Shown here one piece after another: positions 5,576-6,756 of a DNA stretch of 6,756 nucleotides (position 1 is the first letter of the stretch; each line of letters starts with the position of its first letter). Source of the stretch: Bacteroidota bacterium (GTDB lineage Bacteria > Bacteroidota > Ignavibacteria > UBA10030 > UBA8401). The stretch is taken from the NCBI GenBank assembly GCA_003456055.1, contig DMPG01000103.1, positions 6,385-13,140 of the forward strand, in the 5' to 3' direction. The position numbers and the translations under genes are program-made. The notes below the pieces were generated by a model. That model did not search any database. It was given only the letters and a program-made list of their open reading frames with translations, and was not told where the DNA came from.

Positions 5576-6721
5576 ATGCCAACCTTGAAAACTTTCGGAA
5601 TAATTTTGTTATTTTGGGTTCACCTGATGTCTGCTCAACAATTGAGAGTGACGATCCTTGTTGAACCATCGGTAACGGCAAGAGATTCCGGATTGAACGT
5701 ATTTATTGCGGGGAATAGATCTGAATTTGGGAAATGGAATCCATCTTCGATCAGATTGGAAAGAATATCAGATTCTCTTTGGAAGTTCGAATCAAATTTT
5801 GATACTTTATCTTTTCTGGAGTTTAAGATCACTGCTGGATCGTGGGAACAGGAAGCACTATTTGATAGTAACAAATCTCCAACGAACACTACTTTACAAG
5901 TAACGAAAGATACAACATTGATCATCAGACCATTGTTTTGGAAGAGAAGAATTTTACAACAAAAGCCTGAACCGATGATTCGCGGGAAGGTCGATTACCA
6001 TCGTCAACTTGGCGGAGATGGACTTAATCATAACCGCGATATCATTGTCTGGCTCCCGCCGTCGTATGAAAAGAACACCAAGAAACATTATCCTGTGTTG
6101 TATATGCACGACGGGCAGAACATCTTTGACCCAACCACTGCGTTTACCGGTTATGATTGGCGTGTTGACGAAGTTGCCGATAGTCTGATAAGAATGAAGG
6201 TTATTGAAGAGATCATCATCGTAGGAATATATAATTCACCAGATCGGCTGCCTGAATATTCTGATTCAGAACTTGGTTCTGCTTATATGAATTTTGTTAT
6301 CAATGTAGTGAAAGCATTAGTGGATTCTACGTATCGTACAAAACAAAGCAAAGAACATACAGGAATTATCGGTTCATCATTAGGCGGATTGTCCTCATTA
6401 TTGTTTGTCTGGAAACGACCGGATGTATTCGGAATGGCCGGTTGTTTGTCGCCGTCATTTTGGTATGACGATGAAAAAACGCTGAAAGAAATCCGTGAAT
6501 ATTCCGGACATAAAAAGCATATCAAGATTTATCTGGATTGCGGCGGACGCGAGAAGGAACTGATCAGCGGCTACAAACGAATGGTAGAGATCTTAAAAAC
6601 AAAAGGATATAAAAAAGGAAAAGACCTTGATTATACGTTTGAATCAAATGGAACGCACAGTGAACATTATTGGGCAAAACGCGTATGGCGACCGCTGGTG
6701 TTTATGTTTGGAAGACGTTGA
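5576..6721 (+). CDS. Secreted esterase-family alpha/beta hydrolase with N-terminal starch-binding-like domain
   Basis: The 381-residue product has a signal peptide (residues 1-20, hydrophobic 7-18, MSA-Q cleavage). Residues about 22-118 resemble a CBM20/CBM48-type beta-sandwich: VFIAGN...FGKWNP...LERISDSLWKFE...LEFKIT...WEQEALF. Residues about 135-381 match the putative esterase family (enterochelin esterase/feruloyl esterase-like): IVWLPPSY, YPVLYMHDGQNIFD, the nucleophile elbow GSSLGG (266-271, Ser268), a probable acid in YLDCGGRE (Asp321 or Glu326) and a probable catalytic His361 in NGTHSEHYW. It likely hydrolyses an ester, perhaps carbohydrate-linked; the true substrate is not visible. 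No Shine-Dalgarno precedes the ATG at 5576; the signal peptide supports this start. TGA is followed at once by in-frame TAA. It stands behind a terminator as its own unit, with no evident link to the cytochromes. Confidence 0.88.
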   Translation: MPTLKTFGIILLFWVHLMSAQQLRVTILVEPSVTARDSGLNVFIAGNRSEFGKWNPSSIRLERISDSLWKFESNFDTLSFLEFKITAGSWEQEALFDSNKSPTNTTLQVTKDTTLIIRPLFWKRRILQQKPEPMIRGKVDYHRQLGGDGLNHNRDIIVWLPPSYEKNTKKHYPVLYMHDGQNIFDPTTAFTGYDWRVDEVADSLIRMKVIEEIIIVGIYNSPDRLPEYSDSELGSAYMNFVINVVKALVDSTYRTKQSKEHTGIIGSSLGGLSSLLFVWKRPDVFGMAGCLSPSFWYDDEKTLKEIREYSGHKKHIKIYLDCGGREKELISGYKRMVEILKTKGYKKGKDLDYTFESNGTHSEHYWAKRVWRPLVFMFGRR

Positions 6722-6730
6722 TAAGCAGGG

Positions 6731-6751
6731 GTTAGGTATTAGGCGTTAATG
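6731..6751. repeat. Degenerate heptamer tandem repeat at the window edge
   Basis: Three 7-nt units, GTTAGGT, ATTAGGC and GTTAATG, follow the hydrolase gene 10 nt after its stop. Short GTTAGG-type heptamer runs are found between genes in various bacteria. The array may continue past the window, so its length cannot be judged. Confidence 0.4.
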
Positions 6752-6756
6752 GGGAG

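Noticed and set aside
1..6756. CRISPR array, tRNA, rRNA or phage genes
   Set aside because: No regularly spaced direct repeats, cloverleaf or conserved rRNA sequence, and no integrase- or capsid-like protein, could be seen.

Overview
The window is a cytochrome-rich stretch from a Gram-negative, moderately AT-rich bacterium. Every confident gene lies on the + strand. The gene content suggests the Bacteroidota/Chlorobi/Ignavibacteria side of the FCB group: periplasmic and lipidated multihaem cytochromes c, an outer-membrane barrel, a lipoprotein whose post-cysteine residues resemble a Bacteroidota surface-export signal, and a Gly-X-Y lipoprotein linker. This placement is inferred from protein character. 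No rRNA or marker gene is present to prove it.

Positions 80-3901 hold a tightly packed four-gene operon. It encodes a small secreted tetrahaem cytochrome (cytochrome c554-like), a 425-residue protein with outer-membrane beta-barrel features, a secreted 14-haem cytochrome, and a seven-haem lipoprotein with a CX4CH/CXXCH pattern. Gene 2 starts 2 nt after gene 1. Genes 2/3 and 3/4 overlap by 4 nt (ATGA), which suggests translational coupling. A strong hairpin with a T-tract (3956-3988) ends the unit. One barrel co-transcribed with periplasmic and lipidated multihaem cytochromes is the architecture of a porin-cytochrome conduit moving electrons across the outer membrane. The composition here does not obviously match the textbook Mtr or Omb/Oma/Omc sets.

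Positions 3902-4262 are a non-coding gap with the terminator, a possible promoter and a small inverted repeat. A monocistronic gene follows (4263-5444, GTG start with an excellent Shine-Dalgarno site). It encodes a six-haem lipoprotein whose lipidated cysteine is followed by eight collagen-like Gly-X-Y triplets. It is also closed by a strong terminator. Together the window encodes about 31 predicted c-type haem sites (4 + 14 + 7 + 6).

The last gene (5576-6721) is separate in function: a secreted esterase-family alpha/beta hydrolase with an N-terminal starch-binding-like beta-sandwich. Just after it, at the window edge, lies a short degenerate heptamer repeat.

The points most worth a second look are the conduit-like operon itself, a CXCH (one residue short) first haem motif in the tetrahaem protein, the CSERKDD sequence at the start of the mature seven-haem lipoprotein, and the collagen-like spacer on the six-haem lipoprotein.
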